Shown here in pieces: positions 17,668 to 26,777 of a stretch of DNA of 64,000 nucleotides. Position numbers and translations under genes: made by a program. A model generated the notes under the pieces. The model did no database searches, was not told the DNA's origin, and was given only the letters and a program-made list of their open reading frames with translations. Numbering within the stretch: the first letter of the stretch is position 1; every line of letters starts with the position of its first letter. Source of the stretch: Burkholderia cepacia (GTDB lineage: Bacteria; Pseudomonadota; Gammaproteobacteria; Burkholderiales; Burkholderiaceae); the NCBI RefSeq assembly GCF_001039005.1, contig NZ_LDWR01000029.1, forward strand, positions 181,143-245,142, read 5' to 3'.

Positions 17668-18612
17668 CTATTTCTTCCGCCCGGACACCGCCTTCCGCGC
17701 CCGCACCCCCGTCTCCGCGAACAGATCGACCACCACGTCGCGCAGCCAGCGGTTCCCCTCGTCCTGATTGACCCGCGTATGCCACAGCATATGAATCGGC
17801 GCGCCCGGCAGCGTGACGGGCAACGCGCGCCAGCCGAGCGAGAACGGCGCGGCGAGCTGCAGCGCGAGATGCTCGGGCACGGTCGCGATCAGGTCGGTGC
17901 GCTGCAGGATGTAGCCCACGCTCATGAAATGCGGCACCGTCAGCCGCACCTGGCGCGTCACGCGGCGCCGCTTCAGCCATTCGTCCACCTGCCCGTGACC
18001 GGTGCCGGCCGATACTACGACCAGGTGCTCGGCGTTGCGCCACGCATCGACCGTCAGCGGCGCATCCTCGAGCGGATGCCCGCGGCGGAACAGGCACACA
18101 TAACGCTGATCGAACAGCCGGCGCTGATAGAACCCGCCCTTGAGTTGCGGCAGCAGGCCGATCGCGAGGTCGACGCGGCCGTCGGCCATTTCGTCGCCGA
18201 GGTTGACGCTGGTGTTGCGGACGGTATTGAGCGCGATGCCCGGCGCCGCTTGCGACAGGTGTTCGAGCAGCGCGGGCAGGAACACGACTTCGCCGATATC
18301 GGTCATGCCGATCGTCAGCGTACGCGTGGCGCGCAGCGGATCGAAACCGGTCTCGGGATTGAGCGCGGCATGCAGCGTCGCGAGCGCGTGCGAAACGGGT
18401 TCCGCCAGCCGCAGCGCGAACGGCGTCGGCACGACGCCGCCCGGTCCGCGCACGAACAGCGGATCGCCGAGCCGGCGGCGCAGCTTCGCGAGCGCGTTGC
18501 TGACACCCGGCTGGCTCATGTTCATCTGCTCGGCGACGCTCGACACGCGCCGTTCCTGCATCAGCCGCTGGAAAAGCAGCAGCAGGTTGAGGTCGATATC
18601 GCTCAGTTCCAT
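17668..18612 (-). CDS. LysR-family regulator, NahR/NodD-like subgroup
   Basis: The protein has 314 aa. The N-terminus MELSDIDLNLLLLFQRLMQERRVSS and the recognition region QMNMSQPGVSNALAKLRRRLGDPLFVR match the NahR/LinR/NodD branch. Members of that branch often activate aromatic-degradation genes, with salicylate-like inducers in NahR. The C-terminal effector domain follows. It is divergent from a salicylate-hydroxylase-like flavoprotein gene across 166 bp. That gap contains ATTCAT (18656-18661) and ATGAAT (18678-18683) as inverted half-sites. It probably activates the divergent monooxygenase in response to its aromatic substrate. Confidence 0.86.
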   Translation of the reverse strand: MELSDIDLNLLLLFQRLMQERRVSSVAEQMNMSQPGVSNALAKLRRRLGDPLFVRGPGGVVPTPFALRLAEPVSHALATLHAALNPETGFDPLRATRTLTIGMTDIGEVVFLPALLEHLSQAAPGIALNTVRNTSVNLGDEMADGRVDLAIGLLPQLKGGFYQRRLFDQRYVCLFRRGHPLEDAPLTVDAWRNAEHLVVVSAGTGHGQVDEWLKRRRVTRQVRLTVPHFMSVGYILQRTDLIATVPEHLALQLAAPFSLGWRALPVTLPGAPIHMLWHTRVNQDEGNRWLRDVVVDLFAETGVRARKAVSGRKK

Positions 18613-18778
18613 GGGTTTCGCGTTGCCTTGCTCATTGCATCCAGTGATGAAGCAGATTCATTTCATTTTATTGCGGGATGAATGTCTACTCCCGAAACTA
18701 CCGATACGGCGCATGCATTCGACATGTCCGCTGCGCAGCACGCAGACCCCATATCTGAATATCGGAGACATCTTCATC

Positions 18779-19993
18779 ATGCAGACGAACCTGAAGATCG
18801 CGATCGTCGGCGCCGGCATCGGCGGCCTGACGCTCGCGCTCGCATTGCGCGAGCACGGCATCGACGCGCAGTTGTATGAGCAAACCGACGAACTGCGCGA
18901 AGTCGGCGCGGCCGTCGCGCTGTCGGCCAACGCGACGCGCTTTTACGAGCGCATGGGTTTGCGCGAGGCCTTCGACGCGGTGTGCGCGGACATCCCGGGC
19001 CTCGTCTATCGCGACGGGCGCAGCGGCGCGGTGATCGGCCATCATCGCGGCGACCCCGACTATCGCCGGCAATTCGGCGGCGCGTACTGGGGCGTGCATC
19101 GCGCGGATCTGCAGGCGGTGCTGTCGAAGGCGGTCGGCGCCGATTGCATCCATCTCGGCCATCGGCTGGTCGATCTCGCGCAGCATCCCGATCGCGTCAC
19201 GCTGTCGTTCGACAACGGCGAGCGCGTCGAAGCCGATCTCGTGATCGGTGCGGACGGCGCGCGTTCGATCACGCGCCGCTGGATGCTCGGCTACGACGAT
19301 GTGCTGTATTCGGGCTGCTCGGGCTTTCGTGGCGTGGTGCCGGCCGAACGCATGGACCTGCTGCCCGATCCCGACACGATCCAGTTCTGGGTCGGGCCGC
19401 GCGGACATCTGCTGCACTATCCGATCGGCGACCACGGCGACCAGAATTTCCTGCTGGTCGAGCGGCATCCGTCACCGTGGCCGTCGCGCGACTGGGTGAT
19501 GCCGTCGGAGGAGGGCGAGCAATTGCGCGCGTTCAGGGACTGGCATCCGGCGGTGGTGCAGATGATCACCGCCGTGCCGATCAGCCAGCGCTGGGGGCTG
19601 TTCCATCGTCCGCCGCTCGGCCGCTGGAGCCGCGGGCGCGTGACGCTGATCGGCGACGCCGCGCATGCGCTGGTGCCGCACCACGGGCAGGGCGCGAATC
19701 AATCGATCGAGGACGCGGTGGTGCTGGCGGCGCAACTGGCGAAGGCCGGCCCGGGCAACTGGCGCGAGGCGCAGGAAGCGTACGAGCGCCTGCGTCGCGG
19801 CCGGACGCGCAAGGTGCAGTACGCGTCGATCTCCGCGGCCGACGTGCTGCACCTGCCCGACGGGCCGGCCGCGCAGGCGCGCAACGCGCGTCTTGCCGAG
19901 CGCGACAGCGTGCTGCATCACCTGGACTGGATTCACGATTTCGACGCGCTCGCCGAGGAGCCTAACGAGCGGCAGGGCGGTACGTGGCTTTGA
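18779..19993 (+). CDS. FAD-dependent aromatic hydroxylase (salicylate 1-monooxygenase-like)
   Basis: This 404-aa flavoprotein belongs to the single-component aromatic hydroxylase family. The GXGXXG motif is IVGAGIGGLTLALALREHG (about 9-27). The DG motif, binding FAD and NAD(P)H, is DLVIGADGARS, and the GD motif is RVTLIGDAAHALVPHHGQGANQSIEDA. The order and spacing match salicylate/3- or 6-hydroxybenzoate hydroxylases. The start ATG at 18779 follows CGGAGACATC; upstream in-frame sequence is non-coding-like. The NahR-like divergent regulator supports an aromatic acid substrate. No ring-cleavage dioxygenase is adjacent, so downstream steps must be encoded elsewhere. Confidence 0.86.
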   Translation: MQTNLKIAIVGAGIGGLTLALALREHGIDAQLYEQTDELREVGAAVALSANATRFYERMGLREAFDAVCADIPGLVYRDGRSGAVIGHHRGDPDYRRQFGGAYWGVHRADLQAVLSKAVGADCIHLGHRLVDLAQHPDRVTLSFDNGERVEADLVIGADGARSITRRWMLGYDDVLYSGCSGFRGVVPAERMDLLPDPDTIQFWVGPRGHLLHYPIGDHGDQNFLLVERHPSPWPSRDWVMPSEEGEQLRAFRDWHPAVVQMITAVPISQRWGLFHRPPLGRWSRGRVTLIGDAAHALVPHHGQGANQSIEDAVVLAAQLAKAGPGNWREAQEAYERLRRGRTRKVQYASISAADVLHLPDGPAAQARNARLAERDSVLHHLDWIHDFDALAEEPNERQGGTWL

Positions 19994-20104
19994 GACTGAA
20001 GTGCGCGCCCGGGTGGTGCGCGCAGCGCGTTGTTCCTGTCGACGGACGATCGGCCGGGCATCGGCCGGTCTGACGAAAACGGGCGGGGCAGCGCCCGCCC
20101 GCCG

Positions 20105-21040
20105 TCACTTCACGCATTCGAGCGTGTACTTTAACCCCTGCCCGAGCAACCCGCGCCACACGTCCCACGTATGCCCGCCGTCGACGATGCGCAGTTCGGC
20201 CGGGTTCTGCGCGCGCCGCAGCTGCGTGTACAGCACGCTCGATTCCGCCTGGATCGTCAGGTCGTCGTCGCCGGCCGCGATGAACATCGGCACGCGCCAG
20301 CTCCGCGCGAAATAACCGCGCATCAGCGCCGGGTAGTTGAGTTCGTGCCACACGCGCGAGTCGAACTGCCGGTCGCCGAACACGCCGACGTAGCGCGCGG
20401 CGGAATTGAGCGGCGGCTCGTTCGCATAGATCGCGGGGCTCAACAGCATCGCGCCGCAGAACAGCCCGGGTTCGAGCAGCGAGAAGCGCAGCGCGCCGAA
20501 GCCGCCCATCGACACGCCGCCGATCGCGCGGCCCGCGCGCTGGTTCGACACCGCGAAGTGCGCTTCGACTTCGGGCAGCAGGTCGTTGAGGAACGCGCTC
20601 TGCATCTTCTCCTTGCGGTCGACGTACCAGTCGGTGCCGCCCTGGGGCATCACGATCACGACGGGCGGAATCTCGCGGCGCTCGATCAGCGTATCGGCGG
20701 TGGCCTGCAGCCGGCCCTGCGTGATCCAGTCGTTCGCGTTGCCGGCATTGCCGTGCAGCAGGTACATCACCGGGTAGCGCGCGCCTTCCGGGTTATAGCC
20801 GGGCGGCAGGTAGACCGTGTACGACCAGTCGCGCTTCAGCGAGGCCGACCGGAACGAGCGCAGCACGACGCTGCTGCCCGGGTTGACCGGCGGCTCCTGA
20901 GCGGTCGACGGCGTCGTCGCGGTCTGGACGGCCGGTGGCGGCGGCGCGGGCGATACCGTCGGCGCGGCCGGTGTGGCGCGCGCAGTGGCGATGGAGCCGG
21001 CGATCAGGGCGACGGCGAACGGAAGGGCGAGTCGGCGCAT
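20105..21040 (-). CDS. Exported esterase, esterase-D/Fes-like alpha/beta hydrolase
   Basis: The protein has 311 aa with an N-terminal signal peptide (hydrophobic stretch about 4-20, cleavage near ARA-TPA) and then a Pro/Thr-rich linker to about residue 50. The catalytic domain has YPVMYLLHGNAGNANDW and the nucleophile elbow IGGVSMGGFGAL. The Asp is likely in AAGDDD and the His in DGGHTWDVW near the C-terminus. This is the pattern of the 'putative esterase' family (antigen 85, feruloyl esterase, S-formylglutathione hydrolase fold). It is probably periplasmic. It lies 61 bp downstream of an OpgC-like gene in the same direction, so the pair may act on the same envelope polymer. Confidence 0.83.
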   Translation of the reverse strand: MRRLALPFAVALIAGSIATARATPAAPTVSPAPPPPAVQTATTPSTAQEPPVNPGSSVVLRSFRSASLKRDWSYTVYLPPGYNPEGARYPVMYLLHGNAGNANDWITQGRLQATADTLIERREIPPVVIVMPQGGTDWYVDRKEKMQSAFLNDLLPEVEAHFAVSNQRAGRAIGGVSMGGFGALRFSLLEPGLFCGAMLLSPAIYANEPPLNSAARYVGVFGDRQFDSRVWHELNYPALMRGYFARSWRVPMFIAAGDDDLTIQAESSVLYTQLRRAQNPAELRIVDGGHTWDVWRGLLGQGLKYTLECVK

Positions 21041-21101
21041 GGCGAATCGTTTGTGAGGAGGCGCCGGCTATCGTAGCAGCGGCGCATGACGGCGCGGCGC
21101 A

Positions 21102-22199
21102 TCATCGCCGCGAGCGGAACGGCAGCCGCGCGACGAGCGGCCCGTAGAGTTTGGCGACGAGATACAGCAGGCCGATCGCGACGACGTCGGCGGTCAGGCC
21201 GAGCGGCACGTCGAGATAACCTTCGGTCGCCTGGTAAAGCAGCGAATCGACCGCGAGCGAGATGCCGGTGCCCGCGACGAAACACAGCAGCCCCTGCCGG
21301 CCGATCGTGCCGATCCACGGCATCGCGTGCGCAACCTTTTTCATCCAGCCGAGGTGGACGAGCTTGGCCGCGAGCCACGCGATCGCGAGGAAGTTCACGA
21401 GCCGCAGCGCGCCGAGGTTCTGCTTGATCGACGGATCGGTCGGGAACGGCTCGATGCGCAGCCGGTAGTACGCGCCGGCCGCGACGATCGCGAGCGACAC
21501 GGCCGTCAGCAGCCAACCCTGCGGCTTGGGCGCGAGCGTCTGGTAGACGGGCTGGCAGCGCGCGATCACGCCGAGCACGAACAGGAACTGCCACGCGAAC
21601 GGATTGAAATCCCACGGCGCGCCTTCGACGGTCGGCAAAAAGCGCGCGACGTGCGGCGCCGCGACCCACAGCGACCCGCTGAACGCGAGCATCAGCCACG
21701 GCTGCGTGCGCGCGAGCGGCAGCGCGAGCGGGACGAGCAGCGCGAAAAACGCATACATCGGCAGCACCGACGCGAGGTACGGCTGGCGGCGGAACAGCAG
21801 GATGTCGCGCAGCGCGGCGAGCGGCTTGTGCAGCAGGCCGTCGAGGTCGTTGGTCGGCATGTTCGGGCCGTCGATCGCGAACGCGTTCAGCGCGGCCGTG
21901 ATCAGCAGCATCAGGCCGGCCGTCACGAGGAACGCGCGGTAGATCTCGAACGCGCGACGGATGAAGCGCTGGCGTGCGGCGGCTTCGTCGTGCCGCTCGG
22001 CGAGCGAGTTGTATGCGATCGCGGTCGCGAAGCCGCCGAGGAACACGAACACCTCGGCCGCGTCGCACAGCGCGTAAGCGTGCAGCGTCACGCGCGACAG
22101 GATGCTGCCGCCGATGTGGTCGACGACGATGACGAGCAGCACGAGGCCGCGGAAGAAATCGAGTTCGGCGTAGCGGCCGGCCCGGGCAGGCGCGGTCAT
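21102..22199 (-). CDS. opgC: OpgC-family membrane acyl/succinyl-transferase
   Basis: This 365-aa multi-spanning membrane protein has about 10 hydrophobic helices. TM1 starts with AELDFFRGLVLLVIVVDHIGG, where the R-G and D-H pairs are typical of OpgC proteins that add succinyl groups to periplasmic glucans. The later segment AEVFVFLGGFATAIAYNSL also fits. I chose the ATG at 22199 because the upstream extension to 22250 is Pro/Arg-rich without membrane character. It is followed by an exported esterase gene. No opgGH genes are nearby, so the acceptor glucan genes must be elsewhere. The symbol rests on family likeness. Confidence 0.8.
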   Translation of the reverse strand: MTAPARAGRYAELDFFRGLVLLVIVVDHIGGSILSRVTLHAYALCDAAEVFVFLGGFATAIAYNSLAERHDEAAARQRFIRRAFEIYRAFLVTAGLMLLITAALNAFAIDGPNMPTNDLDGLLHKPLAALRDILLFRRQPYLASVLPMYAFFALLVPLALPLARTQPWLMLAFSGSLWVAAPHVARFLPTVEGAPWDFNPFAWQFLFVLGVIARCQPVYQTLAPKPQGWLLTAVSLAIVAAGAYYRLRIEPFPTDPSIKQNLGALRLVNFLAIAWLAAKLVHLGWMKKVAHAMPWIGTIGRQGLLCFVAGTGISLAVDSLLYQATEGYLDVPLGLTADVVAIGLLYLVAKLYGPLVARLPFRSRR

Positions 22200-22580
22200 C
22201 GGACCGCGTCCCGGCGCGGGCCGCGTGCGCGGCGGGCACATGCCGCGCATGAATCGGGGTGAAGCATGACTTCGTGAAAAATTGGCGAACGGATGCGCAT
22301 TGTGCCACCGATGCGACGCCTGCCGGGTTTACGCGGATGGCGGGCCGGCCCGCCGCTGCCGATAAGCCCGGTCAGGCAGTCTGCACAACGGGGCAGTTGG
22401 AAGAGCGCAACGCTTTGCGCGCGGTTTCAATACCCCGATGGACGGACGGTTTGCGACGTGACACCATTTTGTCTCCACGCGGCCGCACACCGCGTCGTCC
22501 GCCCTGCGGGCCACACATACAACAGATCAAACATTCGCCGGGCGCTCGACCGAGCCCGGCCCCGGCTCCGGAGATCCGTC
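22200..22580. other. Intergenic gap between OpgC-like gene and porin
   Basis: This 381-bp divergent gap shows no convincing gene, RNA or strong palindrome. It must hold the promoters of the opgC-esterase unit and of the porin. Confidence 0.5.
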
Positions 22581-23735
22581 ATGAAGAAGCACGTCATTTT
22601 TGCCGCCGCGCTGGCCGCTTTCGCCGCGCCGGCCTTCGCCCAGAACAGCGTGACGCTGTACGGCCTGATCGACGAAGGCTTCAATTACACGAACAACGTG
22701 AACGTCAATGGGGTCGGAAAAACGAATTACCAGCTCGCGAGCGGTTACGCGCAGGGCAGCCGCTGGGGCCTGAAAGGCAGCGAGGACCTGGGCGGCGGGC
22801 TCAAGGCGATCTTCACGCTGGAAAACGGTTTCGACGTGAACAACGGCCGGCTCGGCCAGGGCGGCCGCATGTTCGGCCGCCAAGCGTTCGTCGGGCTGAG
22901 CGAGTCGCGCTTCGGCACGCTGACCTTCGGCCGCCAGTACGATTCCGTCGTCGACTATCTCGCGCCGCTGACCGCGAACGGCAACTGGGGCGGCACGCTG
23001 TTCTCGCACCCGTTCGACAACGACAACACGGACAACTCGTTCCGCGTCAACAACACGGTCAAGTATGCGAGCGCCGACTGGAACGGCCTGACGTTCGGCG
23101 GCACGTACAGCTTCAGCAACAGCACGAGCTTCTCGAACAACCGCCAGTACAGCATCGGCGCGCAGTATTCGCTGGCCGGGCTGCAGGTCGCGGCTGCATA
23201 CCTGCAGGCGAACAACCCGGGCGTCGGCAGCGCGGGCGCGATCGCGGCCGACGACGCGAACTTCGTCGCCGACCGCCTGCGCATCTTCGGCGGCGGGATC
23301 AACTACACGTTCGGCCCGGCAACGGTCGGCTTCGTCTACACGAAGACGGACGTGAAGAACCCGGTATCGACCGTCTACCTGCCGGCCGCGACGTTCGCCG
23401 GCCTCGGGCTGACCGCGACGAAGTTCCAGAACTTCGAGATCAACGGCAAGTACCAGCTCACGCCCGATTTCTATCTCGGCGCGCAGTACGTGTACACGGA
23501 TGGCAAGTTCGATGCCGCGGCCGGCTCGTTCAAGCCGAAGTACCACACGGTCGGCCTGATGGCCGACTACAGCCTGTCGAAGCGCACCGACGTCTATCTG
23601 CAGGGTGCATGGCAGAAGGTCGCCGGCGACAAGACCGGCACGGCGGCCGACGGTGGTTACGTCGTCGGGACGGACGGCCCGTCCTCGTCGTCGAACCAGT
23701 TCGCGGTGCGCGCCGCGATCCGCCACAAGTTCTGA
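22581..23735 (+). CDS. Outer-membrane porin, OmpC/Gram-negative porin type
   Basis: The protein has 384 aa. A classical signal peptide MKKHVIFAAALAAFAAPAFA is cleaved before QNSVTLYGLIDEGF, the typical mature start of beta-proteobacterial general porins. Alternating hydrophobic beta-strands with conserved RWGLKGSEDLGGGLKAIF and FVGLSESRFGTLTFGRQ follow, and it ends IRHKF with the terminal Phe needed for BAM-dependent assembly. It would form a 16-strand trimeric pore for small solutes. The start ATG at 22581 follows CCGGAGATCCGTC. An in-frame extension to 22293 has no signal-peptide logic and is rejected. Confidence 0.92.
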   Translation: MKKHVIFAAALAAFAAPAFAQNSVTLYGLIDEGFNYTNNVNVNGVGKTNYQLASGYAQGSRWGLKGSEDLGGGLKAIFTLENGFDVNNGRLGQGGRMFGRQAFVGLSESRFGTLTFGRQYDSVVDYLAPLTANGNWGGTLFSHPFDNDNTDNSFRVNNTVKYASADWNGLTFGGTYSFSNSTSFSNNRQYSIGAQYSLAGLQVAAAYLQANNPGVGSAGAIAADDANFVADRLRIFGGGINYTFGPATVGFVYTKTDVKNPVSTVYLPAATFAGLGLTATKFQNFEINGKYQLTPDFYLGAQYVYTDGKFDAAAGSFKPKYHTVGLMADYSLSKRTDVYLQGAWQKVAGDKTGTAADGGYVVGTDGPSSSSNQFAVRAAIRHKF

Positions 23736-23777
23736 TCGGGCGGCAGCCGGGGCCGCGTGCCCCGGCACCGGCCGTCG

Positions 23778-24689
23778 TCAGTCCGTCCGGCGCGAGCCGC
23801 CGAGCGTCTCCGCGAGCCAGTCGACGAAGATCCGCACGCGCGGCGCGAGATGCCGGCCGTGCGGAAACACCACCGACACGGGCAGCGGCTCGGCATTCCA
23901 TTCCGGCAGCACCTCGACCAGCGAGCCGTCGGCGAGCAGCGGCGCGAGCCCGTCGCGCGGCGCCTGGATCAGCCCGAGACCCGCAAGGCAGCACGCGAGA
24001 TACGCCTGCGAGCTGTTGACCGACACGATGCTGTGCATCTTCACCGCGTGCCGCTCGCCCGTATCCATATCCGCATATTCCCAGTCCAGCTCGCGGCCCG
24101 TGCGGCTCGAGAAATAGCCGACCGCGACGTGGTCGGGCAGCTCGTCCGGCGAGCGCGGCGTGCCGTGGCGCGCGAGATACGCGGGCGACGCGCAGTTGAT
24201 CTGCGCCATCTCGCCGATGCGCCGCGCGACGAGAGACGTGTCGGACAGCACGCCGACCCGCACCGCGCAGTCGATGCCGTCCGCGACGAGATCGACGAAG
24301 CGGTCGGTCGTGCTGATCACGACCCGCAGCTCGGGGTAGCGCGCGTGGAAATCCGGTAGCGCCGGGATCACCTGGTTCAGCGCGAAGCGCTCGGGCAGGT
24401 CGACGCGGATCACGCCGCGCGGCGACGTGCCGGCGTCCTCGAACAGCGTTTCCACATCGTCGAGATCGGCCAGCAGCCGCACGCAGCGCTCGTAGTAGGT
24501 CGCGCCCTCGGCGGTCAGCGCAACGCGCCGGGTCGTGCGCTGCAGCAGGCGGATGTTGAGATGCTTTTCCAGATACTGGACGGCGTTGCTGACCGTCGGG
24601 CGCGGCAGTTGCAACTGCTCGGCCGCTTTCGTGAAGCTGCCGAGATGGGCGACGCGCGCGAAGATGCGCATTGCATGCAGATGGTCCAT
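23778..24689 (-). CDS. LysR-family regulator (CrgA-like subgroup)
   Basis: The protein has 303 aa. The N-terminus MDHLHAMRIFARVAHLGSFTKAA with PRPTVSNAVQYLEKHLNIRLLQRTTRRV is the LysR winged helix of the large CrgA/YhjC-like group. The effector domain includes FVDLVADGIDCAVRVG, conserved in that group. It is divergent from an aldo/keto reductase gene across 141 bp and likely controls it, as is common for this subgroup. The effector is unknown. It ends 42 bp from the convergent end of the porin gene. Confidence 0.88.
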   Translation of the reverse strand: MDHLHAMRIFARVAHLGSFTKAAEQLQLPRPTVSNAVQYLEKHLNIRLLQRTTRRVALTAEGATYYERCVRLLADLDDVETLFEDAGTSPRGVIRVDLPERFALNQVIPALPDFHARYPELRVVISTTDRFVDLVADGIDCAVRVGVLSDTSLVARRIGEMAQINCASPAYLARHGTPRSPDELPDHVAVGYFSSRTGRELDWEYADMDTGERHAVKMHSIVSVNSSQAYLACCLAGLGLIQAPRDGLAPLLADGSLVEVLPEWNAEPLPVSVVFPHGRHLAPRVRIFVDWLAETLGGSRRTD

Positions 24690-24830
24690 GCGGGGCGGGA
24701 GGCTTGGCGGATTGGAACAGGCTCCATTGTTAATCAGCGTCGAATGGTTTGGTGGAGCGTTTCGCGTTTATCGCGCGCCGCGATGCGTCCAGAATCCGGT
24801 CCATTCACTGACCACTCGAAGGAAACGGAC

Positions 24831-25832
24831 ATGGACAAGCGTCAACTGGGCCGCACGGGCCCGCAGGTGTCGGCGATCGCGCTCGGCTGCATGGGGATGT
24901 CGGATTTCTACGGGCCGGCCGACCGCGACGAAAGCATCGCGACGCTGCACGCGGCGCTCGACAGCGGGATCACGATGCTCGACACCGGCGATTTCTACGG
25001 GATGGGCGACAACGAGATGCTGGTTCGCGACGCGCTGCGCGGCACCGCACGCGACCAGGTGCTGATCAGCGTGAAGTTCGGCGCGCTGCGCGATCCGGCC
25101 GGCGGGTTCGCCGGCTACGATGCGCGGCCCAAGGCGATCCGGAACTTCGTCGCGTATTCGCTGAAGCGGCTCGGCACCGACTACATCGACATCTACCGGC
25201 CGGCGCGCGTCGATCCGGCGGTGCCGATCGAGGAGACGGTCGGCGCGATCGCCGATCTCGTGAAGGCCGGATATGTGCGCCATATCGGCCTGTCGGAAGC
25301 CAGCGCCGACACGATCCGCCGCGCGGCGGCTGTCGCGCCGATCGCCGACCTGCAGATCGAGTATTCGCTGCTGTCGCGCGGCATCGAGGCCGAGATCCTG
25401 CCCGCGTGCCGCGAACTCGGGATCGGCGTGACGGCCTACGGCGTGTTGTCGCGCGGGCTGCTGGGCGGGCGGTGGAGCACGGCGCGGCAGGGCGAGCGCG
25501 ATTTCCGCGCGGCGAGCCCGCGCTTCCAGGGCGAGAACCTCGCGCACAACCTCGCGCTCGTCGACGCGCTGCGCGCAATCGCCGACGAGAAGGGCAGCAA
25601 TCCGGCGCAGGTCGCGATCGCGTGGGTGCTGTCGCGCGGCGGCGATATCGTGCCGCTGATCGGCGCGCGCAAGCGCACGCAGCTTCAGGACGCGTTGCAA
25701 GCACCTGAATTGCAACTAACGGTCAAAGACATCACCCGCATCGAAACGGCGGTTCCCGCCGGGGCGGCTGCCGGTGAGCGTTATCCGGCCGCACAGATGG
25801 CGCACCTCGACAGCGAGCAGGGACGGGGGTAG
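24831..25832 (+). CDS. Aldo/keto reductase (pyridoxal-reductase-like subgroup)
   Basis: The protein has 333 aa with the (beta/alpha)8 AKR pattern. The start KRQLGRTGPQVSAIALGCMGMS is typical. The likely catalytic residues are Asp in MLDTGDFYG, Tyr three residues later and Lys in VLISVKFG. The usual fourth residue, the His in a LxxxHR motif, is replaced here by YRPARVDP, as in the AKR8/YakC-like subgroup. NADPH binding is near the C-terminal IGARKRTQLQDAL. The start ATG at 24831 follows AAGGAAACGGAC. The divergent LysR gene probably regulates it. The physiological substrate is unknown. Confidence 0.88.
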   Translation: MDKRQLGRTGPQVSAIALGCMGMSDFYGPADRDESIATLHAALDSGITMLDTGDFYGMGDNEMLVRDALRGTARDQVLISVKFGALRDPAGGFAGYDARPKAIRNFVAYSLKRLGTDYIDIYRPARVDPAVPIEETVGAIADLVKAGYVRHIGLSEASADTIRRAAAVAPIADLQIEYSLLSRGIEAEILPACRELGIGVTAYGVLSRGLLGGRWSTARQGERDFRAASPRFQGENLAHNLALVDALRAIADEKGSNPAQVAIAWVLSRGGDIVPLIGARKRTQLQDALQAPELQLTVKDITRIETAVPAGAAAGERYPAAQMAHLDSEQGRG

Positions 25833-25971
25833 TCCATGGGGCCTGAATGGCGGAGGCGGACCTGACAGGCCCGCCCGACAGGCCCTAGCCAGCCTCAGGC
25901 AAAGCCAGATGGCGGGCGGCGTGGCAGGGGTTCACCATCGGCGCCGTATTCAACCGGACGGAACGCCTTCC

Positions 25972-26712
25972 ATGCAAATTCATACGCTGATGATCATCGT
26001 GCTGGTTTTCCTGCTGGCCGGCGCGGTCAAGGGAATGATCGGACTCGGGTTGCCGACGATCGCGATGGGGCTGCTCACGCTCGCGATGCCGCCGTCGGCC
26101 GCGGCCAGCCTGCTGCTCGTGCCGTCGTTCATCACCAATGTGTGGCAGCTGTGGCTCGGCCCGTCGTTCGGGTTGCTGCTGCGCCGCCTGTGGCCGCTGC
26201 TCGCCGGCCTCACGATCGGTACGCTGACGGGCGGGCTGCCCGCGCTCGCGGCCGGCAGCACCTGGACGCATGCGGCGCTGGGCGTGGTGCTGATTGCCTA
26301 CGGGCTGTGGGGGCTGGCCGCCGCGCGGCTGCCCGCGCCGGGCCGCCACGAAAAATGGCTATCGGCCGTGGTCGGCTACCTGACCGGCGTCGTGACGGCC
26401 GCGACCGGCGTGTTCGTCGTGCCGGCCGTGCCGTACCTGCAGGCGCTGCGATTGTCGAAGGACGATCTGATCCAGGCGCTCGGGCTGTCGTTCACCGCAT
26501 CGACGATCGCGCTCGGCTTGCAGTTGCGCGTGACGGGCGCGCTGCAGACGGTCGATCTCGGCGTGTCGGCGCTCGCGCTCGTGCCGGCGCTCGCGGGCAT
26601 GGCCGGCGGGCAATACGCGCGGCGCGTGATGAGCGAGAAGGCGTTCAAGCGCTGCTTCTTCGTCGGGATGATCGCGCTCGGCGCGTACATGGCCGCTTCG
26701 GGGTGGTTGTGA
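25972..26712 (+). CDS. TauE/SafE-family membrane permease
   Basis: This 246-aa inner-membrane protein has about 7-8 hydrophobic helices. Its two related halves begin with VFLLAGAVKGMIGLGLPTIA and with VVGYLTGVVTAATGVFVVPAV, the repeated G-rich motif of the TauE/SafE sulfite/sulfonate exporter family. The substrate is unknown. The start ATG at 25972 directly precedes the first membrane helix. It lies 139 bp after the aldo/keto reductase gene in the same direction and converges on a large lipoprotein gene, with a GC-rich hairpin between. Confidence 0.83.
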   Translation: MQIHTLMIIVLVFLLAGAVKGMIGLGLPTIAMGLLTLAMPPSAAASLLLVPSFITNVWQLWLGPSFGLLLRRLWPLLAGLTIGTLTGGLPALAAGSTWTHAALGVVLIAYGLWGLAAARLPAPGRHEKWLSAVVGYLTGVVTAATGVFVVPAVPYLQALRLSKDDLIQALGLSFTASTIALGLQLRVTGALQTVDLGVSALALVPALAGMAGGQYARRVMSEKAFKRCFFVGMIALGAYMAASGWL

Positions 26713-26729
26713 GCGGGCATCGCCGGGAA

Positions 26730-26774
26730 GCGTGACGCCCGCCGCCGCGAGACATCCCGAAGCGGCGGTCACGC
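26730..26774. terminator. GC-rich hairpin between convergent genes
   Basis: Outer arms GCGTGAC (26730-26736) and GTCACGC (26768-26774) enclose CCGCCGC (26742-26748) and GCGGCGG (26762-26768). There is no T-run on either strand, so it is at best a weak bidirectional terminator. Confidence 0.35.
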
Positions 26775-26777
26775 CGC

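Noticed and set aside
22293..22580. 96-codon N-terminal extension of the porin
   Set aside because: It would bury the signal peptide; the ATG at 22581 has a ribosome site and directly starts the signal peptide.
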